This document shows positions 1 to 9,471 of a DNA stretch of 15,123 bases, piece after piece. Made by a program: the position numbers and the translations under genes. Positions within the stretch are counted from its first letter, which is position 1; each line of letters opens with the position of its first letter. Where the stretch lies: positions 201,529 through 216,651 of the forward strand of contig KQ965791.1 in assembly GCA_001574975.1 (NCBI GenBank), read 5' to 3'. The notes under the pieces were generated by a model. The model saw nothing but the letters and a program-made list of their open reading frames with translations. It was not told the DNA's origin and made no database searches. This DNA comes from Gonapodya prolifera JEL478 (Eukaryota; Monoblepharomycota; Monoblepharidomycetes; Monoblepharidales; Gonapodyaceae).

Positions 1-2023
1 GCACCCGCACCCGCACCCGCACCCGCAACGGCCTCATGCCCCTCCTTCCTCCGCCAATGCGGACAAGACTGCTACTCATGCGAACTCTACGGCTGTTCAG
101 ACGGGAAACTCACGCAGGGAAACTCCTGCACCGCACCTGCTCCTTCCCCACCGTCGCCTCCCGCAGACGAAGTGTGCCCCGAAGACCTCGCCACTGCCCC
201 GTCAAACGCACTCGTAGGGAACAACTTCGCCTCGGCCGGTCCTACCACGTCGCAATGCGGAATGGGTCTTCTTCCGTGCGGTGACGCGTGCTACAAGTGC
301 ACAATGTACGGATGCGCGAACGAGAAACTCACGCAGGGGAATTCGTGCGGGGCTGTCTCTCCTCCTCCTTCGGCTGGTGGGACCAACTTTGCAGGAACTA
401 AGGCGTGCGGAGCCGGTCTGCTTCCATGCGGTGACGCGTGCTACAACTGCGCGAACTACGGATGCTCCAACGGTCAACTGACGCAGGGCAACTCGTGCGG
501 ATCCAACCAAGCCCCCTCGCCTCCCGCAGTCCCTCCTCCTCCTCCCACGCCTCCTCCCAGCCCCCCAGCAACGGGAAACTGCGGCGCCGGCCTTCTCGCA
601 TGCGGAGACGCGTGCTACAATTGCGCAAACTACGGATGTTCAAACGGTCAACTTACCCAAGGCAACTCATGCGGCTCCGGCTCCGGCTCCCCACCCACTC
701 CTCCTTCCACTCCTCCTTCCACTCCTCCTTCCACTCCTCCTTCCACTCCCCCCGCCACACCTCCCCCGGCTTCTGGTCCTGCCCCCCCACCGTCGTCCAG
801 CGGAGGCCGCACCATGACGTTCAAGAACAGCTGCCCCGGCGCCATCACGGTGTACATGACGAGCGGCGCGACGCCGTACGCGGCTGGGAAGAGTAGTTGT
901 GCGTCGGTGAGTTTCACGTTGCGGTGTCAAGTCGGCACTCTCGCTCCAAATTACTCGTACCAAACTCCACACACCTCCCCCTCTCTTCCGACTCCCCCCC
1001 CTTGGCATCCAGGACGCCGACTGCGCCCCCGGGGGCACATGCAACACCGCTAACAAGATCTGCTTCGCCAAGAAGCCCATCCCCGACACCGGATCGACCA
1101 TCGCTCCCGGTGCGTCCACGACGATCACCTACCCCAACTACGGCGGAAACGGCGACATCGTGTACAGCGGGAACGTCCTCGCATGCACGGGCCCCGAATG
1201 CAAGTCGGGCGCCAATTCCGTCACGGGACCGGCAACGAGGGCAGAGTTCACGCTCACGAACAAGGGTATCGACTTTTACGATGTGTCCATCATCGACGGC
1301 CTCAACATGCCCGTGGTCATGAAACCCTCCTCGTCCCTCCCGGCCACGTCCAACCTCGGCCCGTATTGGTGCGGAAACCCGGGCGACACCGCCGCCGTGA
1401 ACGGGGCAGGGGCGAGTAGTTGGAAAGCCGCGATCCCGCCCAAATCGGAGGGGATCGTCGCGGTCGTGTCCAACGGGCAAGCGTGCACGTCCAACGCCGG
1501 GTGCGGGGCGAATTTGCGGTGTGGGATCCCCGTCGACGCAGCCCCCGCGCCGGGGGGGATCGCCAAGAAGTGCGGCGCGCCCGTGGGGTTGTTTGGGCCC
1601 GCGCGGCAATGCGAGCTGGACGGGAACTGCAACGAAGCCCTGGGCGGGGCCAACTCGGGCAAGACGTTGCTGAACCTTTACCTGTGCGATAACGGCGTTC
1701 CGTCGTGTTACCAGAACGCGGCGAATACGAACGACGGGTGCTGTGGGTGCGCCAATTGGGACCAGGTCGGAGTGAGCGTTCCCGCTGCCCCCGCCACGAA
1801 GCAGTGTACGTTCAAGAACACGAATTGGGTGGGTAAGGTGCAGCCGACCGTGCAGTGGTACAAGCAGCTCGCCCCGACGGTGTACACGTACCCGTTTGAT
1901 GATATGAGCAGCACATTTACGTGTTCGAGTGCTGTGTCCGCGACGGGAGCGCCGAATGGTGGCCAGAATGGGATCGCGTATACGGTTGAGTGGTGTCCCG
2001 GGGGGACGCAGTTGGCGTTCTAA
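1..2023 (+). CDS. Thaumatin-like protein with four N-terminal 6-Cys repeats (5' partial)
   Basis: Two exons are visible: 1-906, open from the window edge, and 1013-2023, ending in TAA. They give 638 residues; the true start and any signal peptide lie upstream. The N-terminal half holds four 31-residue cysteine repeats separated by Pro/Ala/Ser/Thr linkers. The thaumatin domain begins near nt 814 (MTFKNSCPG). Family hallmarks are PATRAEFTL, the signature FYDVSIIDGLNMP, and YPFDDMSSTFTC near the C-terminus. The acidic residues E and D of the cleft signature are present. At about 367 residues the domain is longer than a usual thaumatin domain (about 200-230) because of an extra Cys/Gly-rich insert around nt 1480-1770. 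Fungal thaumatin-like proteins are usually secreted and some bind or cleave beta-glucan; a cell-wall role here is inference. The junction CAS|DAD restores the frame precisely. Confidence 0.88.
37..672 (+). repeat. Four 31-residue six-cysteine repeats
   Basis: The units lie at 37-129, 256-348, 406-498 and 580-672, each exactly 93 nt. Cysteines fall at unit positions 1, 8, 12, 15, 20 and 31 in all four. The consensus core is CGDACYxCxxYGC followed by NGxLTQGNSC. Units 3 and 4 are almost identical and unit 1 is the most diverged. The CGxxLLPCGDACY pattern resembles small fungal carbohydrate-binding modules such as CBM52, but the assignment is by eye only. Confidence 0.85.
697..744 (+). repeat. 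12-nt tandem repeat encoding a Thr-Pro-Pro-Ser linker
   Basis: Four perfect copies of ACTCCTCCTTCC (697-708, 709-720, 721-732, 733-744) encode a TPPS linker between the last Cys repeat and the thaumatin domain. A similar CACCCG hexamer run starts the window (1-27) and encodes an Ala-Pro linker. Such linkers are typical of secreted modular wall proteins and are prone to length change. Confidence 0.85.
907..1012 (+). other. Intron in thaumatin-like gene
   Basis: The donor is GTGAGT at 907 and the acceptor is CAG ending at 1012, giving 106 nt in phase 0. The exon 1 frame otherwise runs into nonsense. Removing the intron joins the conserved beta-strand region to a Cys-rich stretch and to the frame carrying the thaumatin signature. 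Confidence 0.85.
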
Positions 2024-2509
2024 GCAGCGCGTGGTGTGAAGGTGGGGTGTTTCGGCGGGCTTTGGATTTGATGTGCGACGAGCTGGACTCGGTGCTGTGG
2101 GAGACGTGTGTGGAAACTTTGTCAGATCGGATTCGACTATTTATTCGCAGGACGGGTACAGGTGCTTGGAGTAAACGTACATAAAGCTACACAATGTATA
2201 CAGAAAAAACGCACAGAATTGAATGGTTCACGGCTTTCGGCGTTCGGTGTGAGGTGTTACTGATCTGAGTCTCTCCAAAAGTTTCCTCCGAATGAGATGT
2301 GACCAACATCATTTACGCAGAAAAAGCACGGATCCAAACGATTCTCGGTATTGGCTCTCGGCGTCACGCACTTGTGTCTCTCATGAGTCACCGATGTATG
2401 AATGGAGATGTGTCGACCATTAGAAAGGAGCAAGCGCCCTTCTTTCTCGGTCAGAAAATGCTCCCCTCGCACCGGGCATGACGGGTTTCATTGCGGCAGA
2501 GTTACCTTT
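2024..2509. other. Intergenic gap, no confident gene
   Basis: This holds the 3' flank of the thaumatin-like gene and whatever precedes the decayed GH5 gene. Short open frames occur, but none looks like a conserved protein. The N-terminal part expected for a GH5 gene is not recognisable here. Confidence 0.5.
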
Positions 2510-3436
2510 GAGTCCAAAGAGACGTACGGCTTCAACGCAGTCCACTTGGTGAGTCCGCGTACGCATGTCTGTGTCTCAGCGTCTGGCGTCTCACTCTCTC
2601 GGTTTTGAACTATCGTTCAGTACGCCGAGACTTACGACCCCAACTACCCGGCTGCGGGAAGCAAGCAACCAGGAGTTCAACCTCGCCTACGCTCGCCACT
2701 TCTGGAAGTTCTACGCTGCCCGATATGCCGCAGAGGTTGGTATTGTGCAGGCAGATCTAGCCGCTCCGTTGTTCAGCTTGCTATTTAAACCCCTCTTTCT
2801 ATTTGCGATCATAGACCCACGTCATCTACGAAATCCATAACGAGCCCGTCCAATGGGGACCATCTTACCTCTCATCCACCCAGAGCCCCGGTGCCGTGAG
2901 CATGATGGCAGACTGCTACAAGATCATCCGCGCCGCTGCCCCCTCGACCCCGGTTTTTCTTTTCACCTGCGCGTCGATTGGTGGAGGGTCGTCGGCTGCC
3001 AGTGCCGTGAAAGATGCGCAATCTTTCAGCAAGGGGGCGTTAGGGGATGCCAACCACAAGTGGACTAACGAAAGCTTTCGCCATTCAGGGTACGTCGTCA
3101 TACGCAAAAGCCTAGGTTGTCTCGGTTCTCCCTTATAACTCGTTTTCCAACCCGTTTCGTCAGGCTACTGGGGTGCTCAAGGGGCCTCCGACTCGTTAAA
3201 GCTCTCAACCAAGCCGGATACTCCGTCGTCTCACGGAGTTCGCCGCCGCCACAAGCCCAACCTCTCCCAACGGTGGCCAGGACACGGTACTGACGAAGCT
3301 CATGGAGCAACAGGGCATCTCATGGCTCACCTTCCTCCACATCCCACCGACGGGTGTGTCCGGCGACGTGACTGATGCGACACAGTACGCTAACCCGATG
3401 AAGGCGGCTGGTATTTCGTTTGCGGCCGATCCTTGA
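2510..3436 (+). pseudogene. GH5-type glycoside hydrolase, 5'-truncated and frameshifted
   Basis: Four exon remnants are joined by canonical introns: about 2510-2548, 2621-2735, 2815-3089 and 3164-3436 (TGA). Introns are 2549-2620 (GTGAGT..CAG), 2736-2814 (GTTGGT..TAG) and 3090-3163 (GTACGT..CAG). Conserved pieces are YGFNAVHL, FWKFYAARYA, THVIYEIHNEPV with the likely acid/base Glu at 2842-2844, GYWGAQGASDSL, and AGYSVVSTEF with the likely nucleophile Glu at 3236-3238. These match the (beta/alpha)8 cellulase-type clan A pattern. The frame shifts near 2672 (one extra base), near 3078 (one extra T), near 3198 (one base missing) and near 3232 (one base missing). The N-terminal part of the barrel is absent. 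Substrate is unknown. Pseudogenisation is most likely; assembly indels are the alternative. Confidence 0.78.
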
Positions 3437-3533
3437 GCGCAGTAATTGATGGAGTTTAGGTCCTGGTGCTGGGTATCTGTGCTTGTATAGGAGGCGACTT
3501 TATTTATTGTCTTGACCAAGTTATGTTGTGGCA

Positions 3534-4340
3534 ATGCCCACAGGCGGCATCACCGGGACTTTCGGATCTCCCAGGACAGTATTCAATGCGCTCCAGAACG
3601 AGAATCTTGTCGTGGACGGTCGGAGCTTCGAGAGCTACGTTTCGTCCCATGCTGTTGGTGCGCAGTCGGTCTGGAATGAAGACTGGGAATTGCCGGAGGA
3701 CCGGAACACTGCCATCGTATACGGTGAGGCGGAGGGTGAGAGAAAAGCTGCCGAAGCACTTGTGAAGGAGAGGTTCCCCGGGATTCCTGACGTTCGGCAT
3801 TGGATTGGTCCGTTCAAGGATTTCGAGACAGCGTACCCCGCTGCAGTTGTCACCGGCAGTGAAGCTGGATACGCGGACATTCTTCCTGCTCACATCGACG
3901 ATCACCTATGGCTCGGTTCGGCGCTTCACGCGGAAAGCCCTGCCGTGTTCCAAAAGCTCGACATTTCCACCGTAGTCTGCGTCATGGACGATCCAGGTGG
4001 CGCTCGCGGAAAGGAATATGCCTCTCGAGCGAACTGGAGAGACTGGCCCTGGGTGGACAAGGCGTCGTTTAACCTACGCGGGTCATTGCCAGATGTAATA
4101 GATGCTATCGACATTGGCGTGTTACAAGCTAGAGAAACTGGTCGAGGTGGTGTGCTCGTGCATTGTTATCAAGGGAAAAGTCGGTCAGCGGCGGCGGTCG
4201 TAGGGTGGTTGATTGCCAAACGAGGCATGAGCCTCCAAGATGCGATTCAGTTGGTGACGGATTCGAGAAAAGCAGTAGCTATCAACGAGGGCTTTTTAAG
4301 ACAGTTGGAGCAGTTTGAACTTTCGGTGCGCAAACTGTAA
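3534..4340 (+). CDS. Rhodanese-like plus dual-specificity phosphatase
   Basis: This is a single open frame of 268 residues from ATG 3534 to TAA 4340 with no intron. Residues about 20-110 look like a rhodanese (Cdc25/MKP CH2-like) fold: VVDGRSFESYVSSHAVGAQ followed by AIVYGEAEG. The loop that would carry a catalytic Cys has none, so this domain is probably a non-catalytic binding module, as in MAP-kinase phosphatases. Residues about 120-268 form a dual-specificity phosphatase: DDHLWLGSALHA near the start, candidate general acid Asp175 (WPWVD), and the P-loop HCYQGKSRSA with His210, Cys211 and Arg217, ending with INEGFLRQLEQFE, a variant of the usual PNxGFxxQL motif. It should hydrolyse phosphoprotein or another phosphomonoester substrate; the target is unknown. 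An in-frame GTG six bases upstream is not used as start. Confidence 0.9.
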   Translation: MPTGGITGTFGSPRTVFNALQNENLVVDGRSFESYVSSHAVGAQSVWNEDWELPEDRNTAIVYGEAEGERKAAEALVKERFPGIPDVRHWIGPFKDFETAYPAAVVTGSEAGYADILPAHIDDHLWLGSALHAESPAVFQKLDISTVVCVMDDPGGARGKEYASRANWRDWPWVDKASFNLRGSLPDVIDAIDIGVLQARETGRGGVLVHCYQGKSRSAAAVVGWLIAKRGMSLQDAIQLVTDSRKAVAINEGFLRQLEQFELSVRKL

Positions 4341-4711
4341 CTTGTTCATCTCCAATGTATTCGCTATTTGCGCGCAAATCTGCTCCTCATCGTGACTCAC
4401 GAAAAACCGAATCACTGAGACCCATCACCGCGAATCCATCATATGATTGAACCCGACGTACATTTGAAAGGGAGACTCTGGGTGAGCTGTAGCGCATCCG
4501 GCGGCCTCGATAAGGTACTGTACCTTCGTTGCATATGCGGGCTTCTTGATTACACTCAACATTTGCAACGAACGCTCTGCGTAATCGGCAAAGCCCACCT
4601 TACTCACGAACTTCAATCGTCCAGAGACACATCATCACGTGCCTTTGAAGCTCTATCAGTCGCACATCAGTTCTCCTCTTTTAGGAAGGTCGACGGCAAT
4701 GGGTAATTTAT
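4341..4711. other. Intergenic, no confident gene
   Basis: This is the 3' flank of the phosphatase gene. One open frame at 4443-4706 (+) has no recognisable domain and may be chance or a fragment of the broken locus that follows. Confidence 0.4.
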
Positions 4712-5003
4712 ATGGTTACCCGTTGTCCTGAGAAGAATCTACAGAGCCTCATCGCTGTCATGCAGATGGTATTGAATCTACGTCGAATTTTGGAAGAGTG
4801 CTGCGGGTACTTGAAAAGATGCGGATGCAGTGAGTTACATGAAACCACGGCCAGCAAATTGTCGCATTTATCGCAACATGCGGTTACTAAGCCCTTCAGA
4901 GCTGCAAGCACATCTTCTACACGACGTTCATGCCATACATGATGTTTTGAAAGACGGTGGAGACCCCAAGGGAGATATAACGCAATTCACGTCAAGATTT
5001 TGA
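4712..5003 (+). pseudogene. Hypothetical protein fragment with one frameshift
   Basis: I do not recognise this protein. Two frames look like one coding stretch. The first starts at ATG 4712 (MVTRCPEKNLQSLIAVMQMV). The second is open to TGA 5001-5003 and includes a 54-codon ORF from ATG 4839, with SPSELQAHLLHDVHAIHD near its end. They would join if one A were removed from the AAAA run near 4817, giving about 96 residues, mostly predicted helix. It could be a decayed gene, a small real gene with an assembly error, or chance. Confidence 0.35.
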
Positions 5004-5041
5004 TCCACTTATATTAATTTCATCCTTTGCGACGGTCGCAA

Positions 5042-5257
5042 CTAGTTGCTCTCGCGTCTCTTCCACCCCAACTCCGCATCCCTTAAAAGCACTGAGCTGG
5101 AAGTTTCTGGTGTCTCACTGAGGGCAGGGGCAAGGGTCACGACGTTGCAGATTATGAAAAGCGCTGGAATGAACGTTTTCAAGGAAATGGCTGGTGCTTT
5201 GTGACTCTTTGCGAGAGCGTCCAAGTTGTTGTTGTCATCTATATCCAATTTGTTCAT
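5042..5257 (-). CDS. Hypothetical open frame (71 codons)
   Basis: This is an unrecognised minus-strand frame downstream of the MYND remnant. It has an Asp/Asn-rich start (LDIDDNNNLDA), a hydrophobic stretch (TFIPALFIICNVVTLAPAL) that could be a membrane segment, and a charged end. The frame is open for a further 21 codons upstream of the ATG, so it may be a displaced 3' part of the MYND gene rather than a gene of its own. Confidence 0.3.
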   Translation of the reverse strand: MNKLDIDDNNNLDALAKSHKAPAISLKTFIPALFIICNVVTLAPALSETPETSSSVLLRDAELGWKRRESN

Positions 5258-5331
5258 CCTGGAGTCTCTAAACTTTTTATGACTTCGAAGGAATGGAATT
5301 TTAGATCTCTTTGGGATAGCTTATGTAATCC

Positions 5332-5700
5332 TCAACTACGAAGAATGTAATCACACATCATATATCTCCGAACATTAGCGCCTGCTTCAGCAAGAATCAT
5401 GTGTCTATTCATTAACTCCGCCCTCACGTCGCTACGAACTCCGCTCCTCATCTTTCCCCTAGACTCCTTCAACGTTTCAAAAGTCCTCACGGCACACTGG
5501 CTTATGCACCTTCCAGTGGGTCCGCTGGCATACTGCATCACAATACATGGCCATCTGGCACCCGAGCGCACGTCTTTTGGGGATCAGGTTCGTGATCCTG
5601 TTGCCGCACATGCGGACATTATGTCGTTTGCTCTCAGCTGCTTGTGGAATTTTTGAAGGTCTTTCAAACCTTGCTGGACCTCTTCTGACTTTTCCGACAT
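5332..5700 (-). pseudogene. MYND-type zinc finger protein, frameshifted
   Basis: The gene reads from ATG 5700 (MSEKSEEVQQGLKDLQKFHK) to TGA 5332. The second half of a MYND finger is clear: MAMYCDAVCQRTHWKVHKPVC. The first half is broken. A Cys that could start the first CxxC lies in one frame, CGNRITNLI lies in another, and the second CxxC is only restored by changing frame within a few codons (C-A-R then C-Q). After the last Cys the frame shifts again to TFETLKESRGKMRSG and runs to the stop. MYND fingers normally mediate protein-protein contacts. At least three shifts in under 150 nt argue for a pseudogene or local sequence error. Confidence 0.7.
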
Positions 5701-5752
5701 TATTGAATACCACAGCCGGAGCCTCAAACCGTACCGAAAATATAGAGATGCC

Positions 5753-6586
5753 TCACTGAAGTGGTACCAACATTGAGAATGCTTCTAGGACCTCCGTTTC
5801 GAGGACACCGTCGTCATGGGTAGTAATGGCGCGACCAATGTCAGACAGCACCGTGTACAACTCTTCATCTCTTTTCACGACGTTTGTGTAGTGAATGGCA
5901 CTTTCCAGGCTGATATCGGGTCCCAGGAGCTTGACCAAGACGGCGAGGACAACAGTAATGGCAATGACGGTGGGTCTCTGTAATCGATTCCCCGGGATGA
6001 AAAACGGCTCAATACACCATTGAGAGCTGTACCAAGAAAAGACGCTAATATATACATAAATCCGGGAAGCACGTTCAGCATGGGTTCCAAAACGATTCGG
6101 CGGCATGCCCTGGATCGGTGGATGAAGAGGAAGAACCGACCGGATCGCGAGGCTGCATTAGCGTTGCAAACCAATGGGCGGGAATGGATGACTAGATCCC
6201 TGCCATAGGCGCTCGCTAACAGCTGTCGACAGAATTTTCGTTTTGTTGTCTCCTCTTGTAAGTCCGCCTCTTTCATCTCTTCGAGCACGTCCAATATAAT
6301 GGGTCCGGTCACTTTTATGATAGCTCCCATCGCAAGGTTAGCCGCCTCGTCGTATCTGACAGGATCGTCCACCAATCCGGCTGTTGTCCACAGATTTCTG
6401 TTTTCCCAAATAGTCCGTCGGTAACTGTACTCTCGAGACTCCATCAGCGCCAGCACCTCTTCCGCCCTTGTCATCGCTTCCGCTTCGTTCCCGCCTTGTG
6501 ACTGAACACGAAGGAGTGGAATCGTCTACTTTGGTCAATCCAATGAAAAGGACCCAGTCAACCTCATTTCCCACTCTTTCCGACAT
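5753..6586 (-). pseudogene. Unidentified minus-strand gene, probably frameshifted
   Basis: I do not recognise this product. An ATG at 6584-6586 (MSERVGNEVDWVLFIGLTK) begins one frame. A second frame holds a helical, acidic stretch (TRAEEVLALMESREYSYRR, then YDEAANLAMGAIIKVTGP) and a hydrophobic stretch (MLNVLPGFMYILASFLGTAL). A third carries VIAITVVLAVLVKLLGPDI to a stop at 5753. A one-base change in the T5 run near 6000 (minus strand) would join the last two. A 38-nt GT-AG interval there is possible but unusually short. Hydrophobic segments suggest a membrane protein. It lies 52 bp upstream of the MYND remnant on the same strand, so the two could be parts of one locus. Confidence 0.4.
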
Positions 6587-6846
6587 TGGTACTGCTCTGC
6601 GTGAACTTCACAAACCACATTTGTTGTTAAGTTGGTCTGTACTAAATCAGCATCCTCTTCCAACCTCATACTACAGTGTAACGTCCCCAATAAATTGAAG
6701 TGGTAATGCCATTCACCTTTATTGCGTGTGTTCGAAATGGAAGGATTGGTGGCGCTAGTGTGATTGCTTACTCGAACTTTCCAAAGAAACAAGAAGCCAC
6801 GCCAACTTCACGATACCGCGCCCCCAAAATACAGAAAATCGATAGC

Positions 6847-9471
6847 CTAAAGCTCTATCAATGGTTTCTCCTCCACCAGCGCTGGCGCGGGTGCAGCAGC
6901 AGGCGGTGCAGACTGATGAACGTGCATCGGAGCACCTCCATACCCATACCCTGCAGGTGGTCCCTGTACCGTTGGTTGACTCTGCCCTTGAGGTTGGCCC
7001 TTCCCATAGTCATAGACTGGCTGAGATTGTTGATAGTATCCGGCCACGACATTTGGATCGGCTTGGCCGGATAGCCTCTGAGACGAACTGGGTGCCGGAA
7101 CGACGTTTGATCCCTGAGCTCCGAGATTTGGGGAGCCAGCGTATCCAATCGCGCCAGGAGGTGCACTTTGGGGAGCAGGCGAAGCGTACTGTTGCGGGTA
7201 AGCAGAAGATTGACCCGGGTAGGGAGAGACGCTCGATGGTTGTGCTACAGATGACGCCGGGTACGAACTGGTGGGTTGACCTTGCACCGTGCCAGAAGCG
7301 TTGACGTACGGATATGAATAACCTTGATGCCCGTAATTATCGGCCCGATTCGTCGTGGAGGGATAAGGGTTGCTCGGTTGAGCAGATGGATTTGCAGGGT
7401 ATTCGGGATACGCAGGCATCGATGGGTACGGGTTCGTCGGTTGGTACGGACCAGAGGTTGCTCCACCAGTACTTGGATAGGCATATGATGCTGATGAGGA
7501 GGCGCCAGTGGAAGGATAAGTGGAAGTCGAGGGATATCCGCCTTGTGCGGGGTACGACCCGTATCCGCCACCAGCGATCGTCGCCCCAGCATTTCGAGCC
7601 GCTTCGAGTCTCTTGTTAAGCATTTCGTCGTATGTCCGGAGTGCTTGTTCCAACTTGGCATTGAACGAGACAAACAGGCGATACTTCTTCACCGAGTCGG
7701 AGAGGTTGGATACGAGTTTGGGTTGTAGTAGAGCGATTTGGTGGTGGAGTGCCTGAGAGTCAGGGCAAATCATGAGCATTCGAAGTGACCTCAAGGAGAC
7801 AGAGAGCGTTACTCACCTCGACAGCTTCACCACCAACCGCACCGCCTTGCCAATTTCTACCTGCACCCTCTTCCTCAAGTTTCTCCACAAGCTCTGCAAA
7901 CAGGCGAACGTTTTCAATCTCGACTTCCGTCAACGCGTTGGGGTTGTGAGGCTGGGCCGTAACAGTGATACCTCCATCTCCAGATCGCCCCGTCAAAGAC
8001 CTTGGAGCCGAGGATATCTGCACCTCCTTGAGCGATTCGGCAATCGCCCGTTCGAGATCCTCCTGTTCCTTGTGGGCAAGATCGTCTTCCTTCCCTGACT
8101 TTGCCGGGGCCGAACTGGTGGGCGGTTTACGTTGGAGCGGGGGAGACGACGACTCAGCAAGCGAAAGCTGTATCGCGCGCTGAATGTCCGCGTCAAGTGG
8201 GTCCACGCCCCCCACCGCCGGTCCGACGGCGCCAGGATACCCTCCACCGAGAGGAGGTTTCGTGTCAAGAAATGAGGGTTTCGCGCCAAGCAACTCTGCG
8301 CCTCCCGTCAACCTTCCATGGCACCCATCGCACACGCGGACAGGCGTGGTGATTCCGAATTTCGGGAGGGGCAATTCCTTGCTCGAGCACTGCTGGCAAA
8401 ACGTGCCCCCGCAGTTGCGGCAGTGGTGTTTCCGGTTGGTGAACGTAAACGCGGTGCGGCACCGGTCGCACGTGTTGCTGTCGGTCCATGTTGGGGCGGT
8501 GGCGGTGTCGACGAGGGCGGAGGACGCGGCGGTGGGGTCGAAGGCGGGGAAGGCGAAGCCTGGTCAGGTTGGTCGCGGGGTGGTGGGGACGGGGTGGGGT
8601 GGGAAGGGTGGTTTCGACGCTGTAAGTAAAGTTGACCAATCGAGCTTCAACGAACGAACTCCACTTACCTCGGTACTTTAGTCTGGTGTAGACTTCTCCC
8701 ACGAGAGAAAGGTCGGGTTTCTCCTTGAACGCGTGCGCCCAGGTCTGAACAAGCTCCAGAATCTTGGAGCGGACTTCAGGATGCGGGACTGCCACCTGCC
8801 GCATATTTGTTCCGACCTATGCTCGTCAGCAAAGCGTCCTCGGTTTTGCAACTGGAGACCCCGTTTCCCCCACACACTACACACCTGGCTGTTGATTATC
8901 CCTTCCAACGAGTCCATGAACTCCTTTGATGCCACTTGCTGTAGAAAATGGTGGCCGCCGTTCTTCACGCAAATGTCAGCAAGCTAAAGGGAGAACACGC
9001 GAACTTTCAAATCTTCGGCTCAGGGATCGATAAGAGGAGGACTGTTCACCTTCAGGCCCCGAAGCTGAACATTAGGATTCTTGTGCTGGATTTTAGCCTT
9101 GATGGCTCGCATCGCCTGTAATGCGGGGACCTGCTTCCCCTTGATTTGGTCAGCTATTTCGAGCGACAACGCGATGTCGGGGTCGGCGCCGGCGGGAAGG
9201 TTCTCCCCTGTGGCTTTGTCTGTGAGGTGAAGAAAAGCGGGTCGTCAGACGCGGGTGGTGGAAAGAGGGGAGCGCCTTTCCTCCCCGACAACTGAAATTT
9301 CGAGCTGGTTCTGGACATCCTCGATGGACTCAGTCAACCTTCGGGTGTCACTCGAAGGCATTCACATGAATACTTTTCATGCCGTACGAAGCTTTGAGGG
9401 GCGCTCTCTAAGCTTCGATGCCGATACTCACCAACGTGCTCCGCAAATGGGTCTGAGCCCCAGAACGACAT
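6847..9471 (-). CDS. VPS27: Vps27/Hrs, ESCRT-0 subunit
   Basis: Six exons (minus strand): 9471-9432, 9219-9050, 8983-8885, 8816-8669, 8559-7817 and 7752-6847, giving 701 residues with every junction in frame. Residues 1-150 form the VHS domain, starting MSFWGSDPFAEHV and containing DICVKNGGHHFLQ. The FYVE finger spans about 177-236, with zinc Cys at 183, 186, 199, 202, 207, 210, 229 and 232, WTDS in place of WxxD, and the PtdIns3P motif RKHHCRNCG. Two UIMs follow at about 275-289 (DADIQRAIQLSLAES) and 317-333 (EQEDLERAIAESLKEVQ). A helical Hse1-binding core lies at about 364-465. The tail is Pro/Tyr/Gln/Ser-rich and ends LIEL, clathrin-box-like. The protein sorts ubiquitinated cargo on endosomes and recruits ESCRT-I. 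No lesion is seen. Confidence 0.95.
9220..9431 (-). other. VPS27 intron 1
   Basis: Donor GTGAGT and acceptor CACAG, 212 nt, the longest intron of the gene. It interrupts codon 14 (G|AC). Introns 2 to 5 lie at 8984-9049, 8817-8884, 8560-8668 and 7753-7816 (66, 68, 109 and 64 nt), all GT-AG. Intron 4 ends at 8560 because a more upstream acceptor would leave an in-frame TGA before the FYVE region. Confidence 0.88.

Noticed and set aside
1-284. Arg-rich plus-strand frame starting at ATG 36
   Set aside because: It is an alternative frame of the Cys-repeat region. The frame starting at base 1 carries the regular Cys spacing.
914-1662. Long minus-strand frames opposite the thaumatin exon
   Set aside because: They are shadows of a GC-rich coding exon. 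The plus strand carries the family signatures and a correct splice junction.
8265-8804. Minus-strand 179-codon frame read straight through VPS27 intron 4
   Set aside because: Only its first part is coding (exon 4). After the GTAAGT donor it becomes a Pro/Arg-rich off-frame reading of the FYVE exon.
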